A stretch of DNA of 64,000 bases. Origin: Aureobasidium sp. EXF-3400. Its lineage: Eukaryota > Ascomycota > Dothideomycetes > Dothideales > Saccotheciaceae. Below, in pieces: positions 19,847 to 31,238 of this stretch; position 1 is the stretch's first letter, and every line of letters begins with the position of its first letter. A program made the position numbers and the translations under genes. Under the pieces are notes generated by a model. That model was not told the origin of the DNA, searched no databases, and worked only from the letters and a program-made list of their open reading frames with translations. The stretch lies in assembly GCA_024195585.1 (NCBI GenBank), contig SWBL01000233.1:19271-83270 (forward strand). The letters run 5' to 3'.

Positions 19847-22800
19847 AGACCGACCTTTGGCTACTACATTTATCGAGATATCCTATCGAAACACAGAGAT
19901 GTATACTTGATGGCCAAGGGAAAAGGAAAGTTGGCACGAGCTGGACTTGTGGGCGAGAACAGCAGTTTAGATATTGGATGGCATTGGTTCTGTATATCAA
20001 GTATGATCAATCGACATAATTAGGATCTCGAGACATTAGAGATAAAAAACATGAACACTTCTGACAAACAACACCACTGAGGTTTTGCGTACATGAAAAC
20101 ACTGCTATAATTCGTAGCAAAACAAAGGTCTTAATCTTGATCTCTCTACATTCTTTTTCTTGGAGTCGGGATAAGAAGCAGGTCTTGTCCTAGAATAGGA
20201 TGTTCATTCGTAATGACACCCTGAGGTAGTTAGACGTCTGGTCAATCTTGATGACTGAGAATATCATGTACCGTGTGTCTGAGCAGTCAGCATCCACACT
20301 CGTTCGTGGCTATGCCCTCATGCACGTCGCGAACGTGTGTTTACCATACAACTACCACTTGAGGTGACAAGAAACTCTCTTGTCAAGATTGATATGTACC
20401 ATCGAGGATGGCTACCTCGCATTTAGTCGACCTTGCAGAATTCGCGCTCGAGGCTGCTGAGCTTGTCGACATTTGCGGCTCCGAAATGTGATCTTTTGTC
20501 AATAATAGATATCGAGAGCCTAGCGAAGAAAATCGACGCAAGCAATATCATCGTGACAGAACTAAATGCGATGCATCCCTTTATGATGAATGGAGGAGAA
20601 CTGAGCCAAACACTATGCGCGTAGCTTTCTGTAAAGCATGGTAGTGATACGGTGATGAGCAGTGACCTCGTGTCTTCAAGGTTCTAGAATCACAATGGTG
20701 ACCAAGTCTGGGAGAGCAGTATAGAAGGCGACGTGACCTGGGACACGGTCTCATGGGAATCAGTGTTGCTGGAGCAGAATAACAGTTGTAGGTTCGTAAG
20801 GCAGTGAGCAGGAAAATATGTGATAATTGTCTATGTTGACCTGTAGGAAAGAGAAAGAAGGGGGTTGGACTGCGTTGTCATCGTGTTTTTCATCATGCAA
20901 AGTGATGAGGAGAAGAAAGTGTGAAGTTTCAGAAGGGTATGCATAGCTATGGGAGGGAGTACTGAGCACAATAACAATCGTGGATTCGCAAGGCCGTAAG
21001 CGAGGAAACCCGTGATTGATTGTATATATCGATAGAGTGGAGGGAGATTAGAGAGAGCAAGCAATGGTTTGTAAAGGCAAGATGCTAGGAAAGAGAAACA
21101 TAGTGTGTCTGGTCATTACTGAGCCTTGCTGTCTAGCCGCGTATATGTCCTTGATCATCCAAAGCTATTAGGAAAAGGAATTGCAGAAGGAACGTTGCAA
21201 GAGAAATTTGAGAGGTGTCGCCATCACATCAACACGCTCTTCATATGCGATAACGTTGTGCATCTCTATAGCCTACAATCTTACTATAGGTGTTGTGAGT
21301 GAAAGAGAGGACGAATACAAGGATCTGCTAACCAGGCTTTGCGGTGACTAGGCCTTACCTTTGCGATAGTTTGATATCTTCACACCAGATCAGGATACTA
21401 TGCCTTCGGTCGAACCTCGCGGCAGTACAATACTTAGCTTCCGAGCAGATACCTTGACCCTTGGCCTTCAACCTTTTTCCAATTGCAGACCAGTCGTTCT
21501 TTGAAGCAGGTCTTGTGCTTTTGTTGTTGGTACATCGGAATCGAATTGCATTGTGGTAAGACCATCATGGAGCTCATGGTTGTGGTGACACATGCCAGGG
21601 GTACATCCTAGGCTCTCTAAATGCGGATGTTGGTGTGTAAGACAGTAAGAGTCACCCGCAAGGTACGAATCGATGAACTCCTTCTGCTTACCGGCGGCGG
21701 ACACACCCTCCGCACAGGAGCTCAGGATCAGTGCAATATCTGATGACTGGGGTTTTGCGGTGTGAACTGTACGTGGGACATGCATGGTCCATGTCTTTCA
21801 AACAGCTAGAGATGTGCTTTTGCTGGTTGTGGTATGTCAAGGCAGGTAAGCGCATGATATCCTTCTTCAGCCCTGCGAGGCAGCACAGCCGCGAAGAGGT
21901 TGCACGCGAGGCTGATTGTGGCTGCCAGCTGATCCATGCAGGAACCTGTGGAGGTGACATTCACCGCTCATCACCATCCATCCTGGCGGGTTTTGTTTTG
22001 AAAGCACGACCGATCTTCCCACATCAATGGGTTAATCCGCTCGGTGACACCACTCATCTTCTGCAAACCAGGGTGGTTCTGTGACTGTGTCACTGATGCA
22101 AAGGATCCAGAGTTGAGTCAACAGGGATGCCGAAGAGAACCGGTGAGCATGTGAGAAACACATGGTCGGATGATCGCTGTATACAACTGGAGGTACGCTC
22201 TTAACTCCATGTACGAAATCCTCCGACACGCGCGGGGGAGAATCGTCAGGCACCCGATTTCGCATGCATAAACTCCGCTCGCGCGTGCTCATCGGCGGGC
22301 AGTGCGGACACAGCGGAAGCAAGAAACAAGAAACCAAAGGTCATGTGCTGTGCTCTCTCCTAGACTCGCCGGATCTCCCTCCTGCGCTCGCCGGGTCTCG
22401 GGCAGAGCAACAGATCAAAGTAAATGTTGTTGTTTGGGCTGCCTGCCAATATTGGGTTGTCACGCAAAAGACATCTGCGACGCACATACCGCGAAAAGCA
22501 AGGGACGGTGAAAGCAAAAAAACTGGTGAACAAAAATTTGACCTGGCAACCTGAGAAGCCGTACCACCGGTAGAGACGAAATTTGATGCTGGTGCTTTTT
22601 CTACCACCAGCTTTTTTCCTTGCACCGTATTCATCTTCCGCCCTTGGCAGTTTCATACCAGACCCTTGTTCGGATCCACAAGCCAAGAACGAAAACCTAG
22701 ATACGCGATTCGCAACCAGATATACGGCGCGGATCCGAAGCATCAATTCGCCAAGGCTGAACTCGGATATACCGAATGCCGACGACAACCTTTTGGCGAC

Positions 22801-23674
22801 TCGCGACCGAATCGTTTATGGACTCGGAGCAAGCACCGTAAGCAGTAAGAAGTCGCGAACAAAGGTGAAAGTCATCGCCGAAACATTTTCTCTCGCCTAA
22901 CAACCGAAACCCAACGTGCTTTTGCAGGCAAGAGAAAACAGAAGTGCACTATTCTCGCTTCTAACGCGCTCTTCAGCACGGCTTCTTCACGGAGGCCAGA
23001 CTATTGACAAGCATTGATACAGTGGATATGTCAGCCGAAAATCTTCTAGAAAGATGATCCACAAAAGCAGATTCTTTGCAAATTCTTTTCTCCATTTTCT
23101 CGGCGGTGGGTCGGAGGGAATAGATGAACATTGACAGATTTTGAAGATCAGATCTTTACTGTGTTGTGGAGGATGGTTTTTCATGACGTTAGCATAACCA
23201 CGAAAACTTTAAGCTCGGCAACCTGCATCGCCGGCAACCCGGCAGGCGGTTACAAGCGAGGTTAAGGCGGACAGTTTTCGGGCATATTCACTTTTTGCAA
23301 GAGCCTGATCTGGTCAACAGTGGATGTGTTATGGTAGGGTTAGGCGAGCAGTGGAAGGAGAGGCAAACAAGTTTAATGAAGATCACATGGAAACACTTGA
23401 GAATTAGAAAGATAGGTTTGAAGTGTGAAGATTGATATGATTAGAGAAAGAGGCAACTGAGGCCTGGTAGATAAAGAAGAGGAGCTCATAGCTCTACTCT
23501 CTTGGTTGAGATAAAGAAGAGATGATTTCCGTTTCCTCCCAAAAGATCATTCCGTGATGAACGCCGTGGCTCCAAGCCGGGATATAGTCGTAATGCCATA
23601 CAAAAATGTGAAGATGAGATGAGAAAGAATCGCTTAAACGCTGGACAAGATGGACGAAGAAGAACGAAAAGCAT
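19847..23674. other. Gene-poor region with a diverged tandem duplication
   Basis: These 3.8 kb have no confident gene. Two related segments occur near 20766 and 20964. A pair of overlapping minus-strand frames at 21468-21960 starts with ATG (MSPPQVPAWISW) and could be spliced, but it lacks any recognisable feature. The region at 22560-23470 has only short frames. Confidence 0.5.
20760..21045. repeat. Two diverged direct copies of a ~65-bp segment
   Basis: Copy 1 (about 20771-20840) and copy 2 (about 20968-21040) share the order AATAACA, GTRGRTTCG, AAGGC, GAGGAAA or CAGGAAA, then GTGAT.ATTGT. They lie about 197 bp apart. Most differences are C/T or G/A transitions, as expected for old RIP-mutated duplicates. 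A weaker third hit (TTTGTAAAGGCAAG) lies at 21069. Confidence 0.5.
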
Positions 23675-24361
23675 CTAGTAGGCGCTGATCATTGGTGATT
23701 GCCGTTGCGAGATGACAATGTTGTCACCAAGGTAATCTGAGTGGTCCATCTTGTTCAGGTATGGTGTTGTCTTGATTGGTTGAGCGTGTTGCGATTCTTG
23801 GAGCTCCATTGATTCTTGTGTGGGCGATGGTGGCATTGACTCGTCCTCTGAGTCTGAGTCGCCGTGGACAAGCTCTGGTGGGTGAGAGTCGACTCTGGTA
23901 AGAGCGTGCTCATCGTCGTACTCGTAGTCCTCCTGGAACTCATCGTCATCAACCTCGACAGTTGCGACAGTGTATGATGATGGTGTGGCGCGGACAAAGT
24001 CGTCCTCGTCGTAGAATGAGTCCTCGTCGTCACTCTCCTCGTCGGATGAATCCTCCTCGAGCTCCTCGGCGATAGAGTCAATCCATTGGATGTGGCGGGT
24101 GGCAGGGTCGGGCTTGCTGGTCTTGATAGACTCGTTGAACCAAGCCTCTTGTTCTCTCTCTGCATCCTGAAGTTCGACCATGAGAGTGTCGAGAAGGTTG
24201 GCATGACCAACAAGGAGTCTAAGGTTGTGGTCTGCACGAGAGGCCTCACGACCAAGCTTGCTCCTTGCAGTGGAGGCGATGTAGTATGTTTGTGTGAGAG
24301 ACATTCTTTGCTTCTTTGCTGGTGATGCAGCAGATCCGGGGAAGTATGATTGTGTCGACAT
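23675..24361 (-). CDS. Conserved acidic fungal protein of unknown function
   Basis: This single exon encodes 228 aa. Residues 18-80 are the conserved part (MSLTQTYYIASTARSKLGRE, DHNLRLLVGHANLLDTLM, AEREQEAWFN) and are predicted helical. I recall similar sequences across filamentous ascomycetes without an assigned function. Residues 100-195 are strongly acidic (Asp/Glu/Ser runs). The C-terminus YLNKMDHSDYLGDN...SPMISAY looks conserved. There is no signal peptide or membrane segment. The gene is isolated, with several kb of gene-poor sequence on each side. The start ATG at 24361 is preceded by stops in frame; an alternative start at M20 would still keep the conserved part. Confidence 0.85.
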   Translation of the reverse strand: MSTQSYFPGSAASPAKKQRMSLTQTYYIASTARSKLGREASRADHNLRLLVGHANLLDTLMVELQDAEREQEAWFNESIKTSKPDPATRHIQWIDSIAEELEEDSSDEESDDEDSFYDEDDFVRATPSSYTVATVEVDDDEFQEDYEYDDEHALTRVDSHPPELVHGDSDSEDESMPPSPTQESMELQESQHAQPIKTTPYLNKMDHSDYLGDNIVISQRQSPMISAY

Positions 24362-27300
24362 TGCGAAATATGATTGTTTTATGTGAAGAGTGATCTGATA
24401 TGTGAGTCAGTATTGTGATTACCAAATCTGTCGCAAGAATTACTCACAGCCAATAAGAGATGAGTGGCTGATTAAGTGTTGGAAGTCAATCGAGTAGTGT
24501 AGTTGACCAGTGTTGATCGATGCCTGGGAAAGGTTGTTTGTTGTATATAAGTAGATACTGTTCGGATGTTCGCTGGTTGTGATTGTGATGAAACAGAAAG
24601 CACCTGTCAGCGGATGTCCATGGGAGTTATAATACCAGTGCTCAGGCACCCATGATCGGGTCTCAGGGAGCTTTGTCATTCCGCAAGCCGCTCGGGAGTA
24701 GACGTTTTCTTTCCGTCTAGTGATCTGAACTCTAATGGGACCATTACCGACCGACCGACCGTGGACCGGTCGCATAGAAAAGACACCGCTCGGATTTAGG
24801 AGCGTCCGTCGTGCAGGATCAGCCGGTCAAGCCGTGTACAAGTCGTGCCTGAGTAATCCGACCCAGCCAATCGCATCTATCCCTGCCACATGCTGTGAGT
24901 AATGCTGAGCGTGCTGAGCAAGCATCCTTTGAAACTCTGCTTCTACAGCTGCCTTGGATGAGGAATCAATTGTCAGCGAGATTCCTAAACATTATTGTTA
25001 ATCCATCGCATCATTCACTCATTCAATGCAACCAGTGAATGCCTTACTGATCTGGACCCCTGCCAGAACTGAATCCAGAGTGAGCGTTGATCAGGCGTGA
25101 AGCAATTACTTTTCCATCGCGCGAGTATCACATCGAAGCCACGCTTTCCCTGTTGGCAAGCGTATTTTGGCCCAGACCGATCGTAGCTTGTAACCAAATT
25201 GACAATTTCGCAAACGCATCCGGCGACGGTCGCAACGGTGACTCGGACCTTGCGATCGCTGGCGCCTTGCTGTCTGACCGCAAAGCCTTCACAGCAACCC
25301 GCCGCACTCGGACCTTTGTTGCATCGTATTCGCGCTCGTACCCGTTTTCCGCTCCTCTGCAGGGCAGTAGTCGGTGAGTTGTTGCGCCGCACCCTTTTTG
25401 ACTTTCGTGGAGAAAGGAGAAAGGCCCTTGTTTCACGGAAACTTCTAACTCCGTATGCAGGTGCAGATCACGTCGGCGTCACTGCCGCAGTATCCGCGAA
25501 GACGTCAAACCCAAGATATGGTCGTCGTCCATGTCGTAAGAAACCAAACTCTTTTCCCTTCGTGTTTTGCGGGGACTCGACTATGTCCAGCATGTCACAC
25601 ATTTTCTACCTTCTGCCTCTGAAATCGATATTGACTTAACAGACTCAAACTTCGAAGGGTCCTAGGGCAAGGACGGCTGCGGCTTGGCTCAAAACCAGTT
25701 ATAGTAATTGACTTTGAGTGTGGCATGCAGTCGTGGCTGACTTTTTGCCTACTTGGGCTTCCCCACAATACAAAAGCGTACAGCATACGGCTTCTCTTCA
25801 TGCTCAAAGACAGGGCGGAGTCTAGCCATCAGCCCCTAGGATTCTCCATTGATAGGTTGACAGCTCAACACCTGGCTATCTAGGTGGGCAGTGCGCGCAG
25901 TCTTGCGTACGCTTGCTGCGCACTACAACTCTCGCGCAAGCACCTAAGAGTCTTAGTCTTTGACACGTCTGAATTTACACCTTCGCCAAGGCTTCGCACG
26001 ACTCGATACGTGCGATAGATCAAGTCGGAGAAGATTGCTCAGATCGCCAATCTACGTGTCAGGATCTGACAGAGCGAAGGATCTTGTTGGCAAAATTGAA
26101 ACCCAAGATCATCATCGACTAATCTCGAGATCGTCAGGACTTTGCTTATCGAGCCTCCCGATTTCTAACCAGATCAAACAGCTCTTGGACGCAGCATGGC
26201 CACCAACTTCGATCTCTATGTCCTTGTAGAACACATATGCTTACCACGTTGACAGTCAAGCTATGTTAAAACGTTAGCGGTTATACCGGTCATGCAAGCA
26301 GATTACGGTGTGCCCTTTTGGTAACTTGATTATCCGATAATGGCATGAACTGCTGCCAGGACGACGACGAAGATCATGAGAATTACCTGAGACGAAGACT
26401 CACCAGTCTCCGCTTGGTTCATACTCCTAGCATATTCGTACTGGGTCTTAGACTCCTTACCCGAGGGCTTACTAGCGTTTTACAGCATTGCCTCTGATCG
26501 ATGCAAAGCTGCTCGTTCAACAGCTGACATTTCTGGTTGTTTGGTCACATACCGATCGTTACGTCCCTACGGGAACCCTTGCTCATGGGCCAAGTTGGCA
26601 ATCGACGTTACCAGTCACCGTTGTTTACGATAATGGCCGTTTCATCAGAACCGCACTCCATCCGTACTTGTACACTCAAGTTCCGGACCGTCTAAATCCG
26701 GGTTCCTTGCGTCGAAAAGACTTCCGTTGACGGCGCAAAACGTTCAGCCTGTACTGTTCTAGGGACTCTCCAGGGCTCGGAACTTATGGAGTCCGTCAGT
26801 GTATGCTCTAAGCAGCACTATAGATGTGACCGGTGGTCTTGGCATCATCCTCTTTGAGCAGAGTCCTGCGAAGTGTTTCACATCAATTCTGGCAGACGTT
26901 TATTACACCATAGGGCTTGGCGATATTGTATCCAGCTTCCACGATCATTGCCATCACCACGATCTCCTTCACGCACACGATCTTGCGAACAATCACGACC
27001 TTTTCTCGTTATGATAGATATCTGAAAAAGATCTCCTATGGCATTTTAGATCAACAATCACTAGCCGGACGCACAGACATTGCTATACACATCGGGTCAC
27101 TATATGGCGCTCGCCTCGATCTGGTATATCGAGACCATAAGACGCGACGAACGATCTATACGTGCGTGTATTGATTGCTCATAGATAATCTCTTTCGTAG
27201 CGTCTGCAATCCAGATTGCCATCGCTGTGATATGGTAGCAACGATATAGGGGTGTGAGACACAACCAGGTCTGGATCTATACCTACTCGCGATCCGGAAC

Positions 27301-30300
27301 GTTGGAAGTCAATCTTGTGTTCGGTGTCGCCGGACAACATCGGACATGCAATTTATCCCTATCGAAAGCCTTCGACACGACAGATGCTGACACGAACCAC
27401 GAATCTAAGACCTTGCATCTTGGTAGTCCGACCTTGACCATGTTTCTCGCATGTCCTACCGGACCGAACCTCACTTAAGCAATCCGTATTTTGGAAGGCA
27501 ACAATGCTCGAGATCCTCCACGCACCGAGCGGCGACCAATCTTCTATGGTGCCTTACAAACCATATCGATGAGTATAGCTCTGAGGTGCTGAGTTGAACA
27601 CAGTCTATCAACAACCTCCATGACCTAGACGTCAGCATTGAGGAACATCCTCCAGATCCCAAATTAGCCACCGTCGATATTCTTCGCGCCCAAGAGTATG
27701 TATCTCTGCTCCAGAACATGCGCAGCCAACATTATTTCGACCGTTACATGTCAACGGTCGGCAGAATATATCTGTATCCAGCTCGAGTACTCTCAATCCT
27801 GAGAATGACAAATCGGCACTGCCTCCGAGTCTCGTTTTTGAACATTGATTGGTGGTTTTGATGCTTCCGACTTGACCCCTGACAATACACTAGAGGTAAG
27901 TCGAGATTCAACATATATCTCCTCATCGATTTCGACAGCACTGAGACATTGCTTACTCTGTGGCAAGCACAACCGTGAGTAACCTCGAACCACTTCAGGG
28001 CTCAATCTGCGATCTGGCTTCATGTCTACTCAACCATGCGGCTTCTCTTTCGGTCGGATTCTGAATCGTGGCATAACAATCCGACCCTCGATTCTTCTAT
28101 GGTCGCCACCTCCAACAGGAGGCAGTGGTACTCATCATGTCGAATTCATCGCTAATGGCAACATGACCCCAAACAACTTACCTACACCATTATCTTCGTC
28201 GACTACATGGAAGTATCACTAGTTAAAACTATACCGAGTACCTCGTCAGCTGAGAAAAGTAAGTCTGACGATTACGCATAACACAACTTCTTTTGTGGTG
28301 TAGTAGCGACCGGAGATGGTTGTCCATTCATATACTCGACTCGGCTATTGTCCGCTTCCTGGGATGTCGACGGTATCATTACTTCAACTAAGAGTCAAAG
28401 TTACACGCAAACATCGATCAAGCGTGGTTCGAGTCAACACAGCTCTGGCAAGAACGATGACCTCGAAGGTAGGAACCACTCATTATCCACTAACGCCCGC
28501 ACACAAATATCACAAACCGCTTGTCACGACACTACAGATAGGATCTCAAGTTTGCTATCGAACAGGCATCTACCTCCGTTTTCTCTCTGGTCCGTTCCCT
28601 GTCATAGATATAGATCTAGGGAACAGAGCGATATTTAGCAAGAGTCACTGTTTCATCAGATGTCTTCGAACTTGTCCTGGCTCTTCAATATCTGGGCATC
28701 ATACATCTCACTTTACTCTTCTATATTACCATGTAGGATTAACTTTAACATGTGGAGCAAACTAGATTCCCATGATGGGAATGTATATCTGCAGATCTCA
28801 GATACCACATGCTCAATTGCTAGATACTCTAATTCCTCGCCACATATGGCTCGGTGATGTGCCTGACTTCCGCCTTTCCCTCGGCTTTGATAGCGCAATA
28901 TATTCGGCTGACTCGACTTGTCCCGCGTGATCTGCTGGTCAGGATCTACGGATTCAAGCAAAAGTCAAGTCGGACGATCTCTTTATCTGACTTCGCAATG
29001 GTGATGCGCTCTTTCCCTTCGATACATCGATGGCAAGATGAGTGCCGAAATTCGGACGGTATTCGGAGATGGTGTTGATGGGCATAGGACCCTGGCCTGA
29101 GATATCCTGGAGGTCATGTGGAAGGAGGTATTGTTATATTCACTTGATCGCATGGATCTGGGCAGAGTGGGCGTGGAGGGCCATTGTTATTGCTTTTGGA
29201 GGCCTCAGATGTCGTTGATGGGGAAAAGTTATGGCTTTTGAGAAATAATGTTCAAAAAAGTGCAAGCATATCGGTATCCAGTGAAACCTATATCACGTCA
29301 AAAGGTTGGTTAAGCAGCGTTTAAATGTCTAGTCTCTACGCACCATCTGATACGTATCAAGAGACCTCACACAAGAAGGTATGCTGTACGTTTAACAGAT
29401 CAGAAAAAGCGGTGATACTATACATCCACCATGCAGAACCCTCAAGATTTCGTAATCCAAACGCATTATATCTGGACAAGACATCGAATGTAATCGTAGC
29501 ATACATAAGGAATAAGTTCATCACCTACTAGACTCATAGCAAAATCAACTCGAGACACCTGATCCGAGGTATACTATGGTGTATCTGGGTCAAAGATGAG
29601 GAGGACGTTGGCAAGATAAGCCACAAGACAACTAGCAAACAAGCCAGCACAAGAATCTAAAAGAAAGACAAGCAAAGATAGAGAATTGAGCACAGAGGCG
29701 CGTCCAAAAAAGCATCGTCGGGGCCAATGTATAACGCAGCTCTTCAACTGAACCCGGACGTGAATGTTGAATCCAGAGGTCATGGATTGATGGATACTCT
29801 GTCTGAAGGCCATGGATGGAAGTACAAAGCTGGAGTTGAGTGGAAGTCCCATTTGTGGTCACTAAGCATGTCTGTGATATCAGTGGCTGGCCTTTACATG
29901 CTAATATAGGATGGAGATGTCCGCCTTCGGGCTGTTTCCGTTCCAAGTTGTTAGAGACAGGGTCGAAGTCGCGGGTGACGATAAATCTTCTGTCTCACCA
30001 TGGGCTCGGACGAAGAGTCATGGCCACGATTGGTAGGAAGCCAGTGATTGACAGGTCGAAAGCTGATCGGTGTCTCCTTTGGGAAACGGAAGACATATCT
30101 GAGAATATGAAGTAGATAAAGAACAGTTGCTTCTATGCAACCATAGCAGTTCGAACATAGCTATGCAATATCTCTCACTTCCATACTTACACGGCGCTTA
30201 ATCCTCGAAGCTCTATTTCGCATCAACCAGGGCGAGGAGCGAAGTGAAACGCAAAGGCACACTTTCAACGAAGCAGAAACGATCCTTTCGGGTATCGCAA

Positions 30301-30610
30301 TCCATTGTTTGTAGAAGCAAAAACGCCCATTCCCTATTTCATCAAAGCAGAAAACTGCAAAGTTTTTGTGTATTTGTACAGAAGCTCTTTCTCTTCATTT
30401 CCCTTTTCGTTTTGTCCCCTCTGGGCAATAGTCCTACAATCGCATCATATCCATGGTTGGGCCGACTGTGGAGAGGCGTTTAAAGACTAGATTGAGGCGT
30501 GGTGTAAGCTTCCGGTCATCCAAAGAAAAGAGAACAGGCAAGGGCCGAAGCCAAGATGATACGGCGCAAGAGGCGGATGAAAGTCGTGCGGATCGAGGGC
30601 GAAAGATGAC
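24362..30610. other. 6.2-kb gene-poor region with decayed coding sequence
   Basis: No intact gene with ATG, domain or splice support was found. 24362-25600 is upstream of the acidic-protein gene and contains an (ACCG)4 run near 24743. 25900-29000 has many short broken frames on both strands; the best decayed coding stretch is given separately (27590-28070). 29300-30600 shows nothing. Confidence 0.5.
27590..28070 (+). pseudogene. Decayed coding fragment with frame breaks
   Basis: From about 27603 to 27858 one frame reads protein-like sequence (NNLHDLDVSIEEHPPDP, ILRAQEYVSLLQNMRSQHY, FDRYMSTVGRIYLYP). It then stops and appears to continue in other frames: SDLTPDNTLEVSRDSTYIS, then ALRHCLLCGKHN, then PLQGSICDLASCLLNHA. 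The CxxC...C...C pattern after ALRH faintly recalls the cysteine region of fungal ubiquitin-conjugating/PARP-like proteins, but this is only a guess. At least two frameshifts and one stop are needed, so I call it a relic. Confidence 0.35.
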
Positions 30611-30861
30611 TTACGGAGGAAGCAACATCTCGCTCCAGCTGCTGTGCAAGAAAGCGACACCGGCCTATGAATGTCTGTCAGGTTTTCTTTCTTTTCTTTG
30701 CTTCATAAAGCTCCCCTCGTTGTGAAGGGGCGTGCTCGTTACGAGGGACTACTTACGACGAAAAAGGTGACGGCAGTGACGACGGAGCGGTTGTCAGGAG
30801 AGGCAAGGCTGGTGTACATTTGGCTGATAGCGCCGGGCTGGTTTGAACGCTTGGGTGCCAT
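30611..30861 (-). CDS. TOM6: Mitochondrial import receptor small subunit, Tom6-like
   Basis: Two exons (30757-30861 and 30611-30664) flank a 92-nt intron (GTAAGT...CATAG) and encode only 52 aa. The protein begins MAPKRSNQPG, has the helical segment QMYTSLASPDNRSVV, and after the splice a membrane-spanning stretch GVAFLHSSWSEMLLPP. This matches the layout of fungal Tom6: a basic N-terminus, a SPEN/SPDN helix start and one C-terminal transmembrane helix. Tom6 stabilises the TOM core complex with Tom40 in the outer mitochondrial membrane. Exon 1 alone is masked as a longer frame that runs into the intron. Another small Tom subunit is less likely. Confidence 0.78.
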
Positions 30862-31238
30862 TGTGTATGTGATGTGTGGGAGTTGTGTGGAGAAGAGGTC
30901 GTGGAAAATGTCGTTGTCTCGTCGTGGTTGCGCGCGCGGAATTGTTGGAAGCCCTTCGTCACTGCATGTCATGCACGGACCATATGATCCTCGAAGAACG
31001 ACTGGGAGATCTTCGAAACATTTTGACAATCACATTTATACAGACAGACGAGTGTGAAAGGAGTAATGCAGTTTCGATCGTTCAGTCATACTAGTACATA
31101 GTGCCACTCCTTTCCCAAATCTGGAATCCTGTCGACGAAACCCAAAACAATCGCTCGCTCCTCCGCGATGCACACCAAGGATGCCACTGAAAAACGCCTC
31201 GTAACTTATATCCATGTCATACAATCAATTCCACATAC
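30862..31238. other. Intergenic region
   Basis: This 377-bp region contains the promoter of the Tom6 gene and the 3' end of the RING-H2 ligase gene, both on the minus strand. Nothing else is visible. Confidence 0.5.

Noticed and set aside
21468..21960. Overlapping minus-strand ORFs starting MSPPQVPAW and MHVPRTV
   Set aside because: No family resemblance; the only splice I could draw gives a short unremarkable product.
23330..23346. TAGGGTTAGG, a telomere-like word
   Set aside because: Only about one and a half units; expected by chance in a 64-kb window.
24743..24758. (ACCG)4 run near a CCGGTC word
   Set aside because: A very short microsatellite with no associated gene or conserved context.
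25900..29300. Possible transposon in the gene-poor stretch
   Set aside because: No transposase or reverse transcriptase motifs, terminal repeats or target-site duplications could be recognised.
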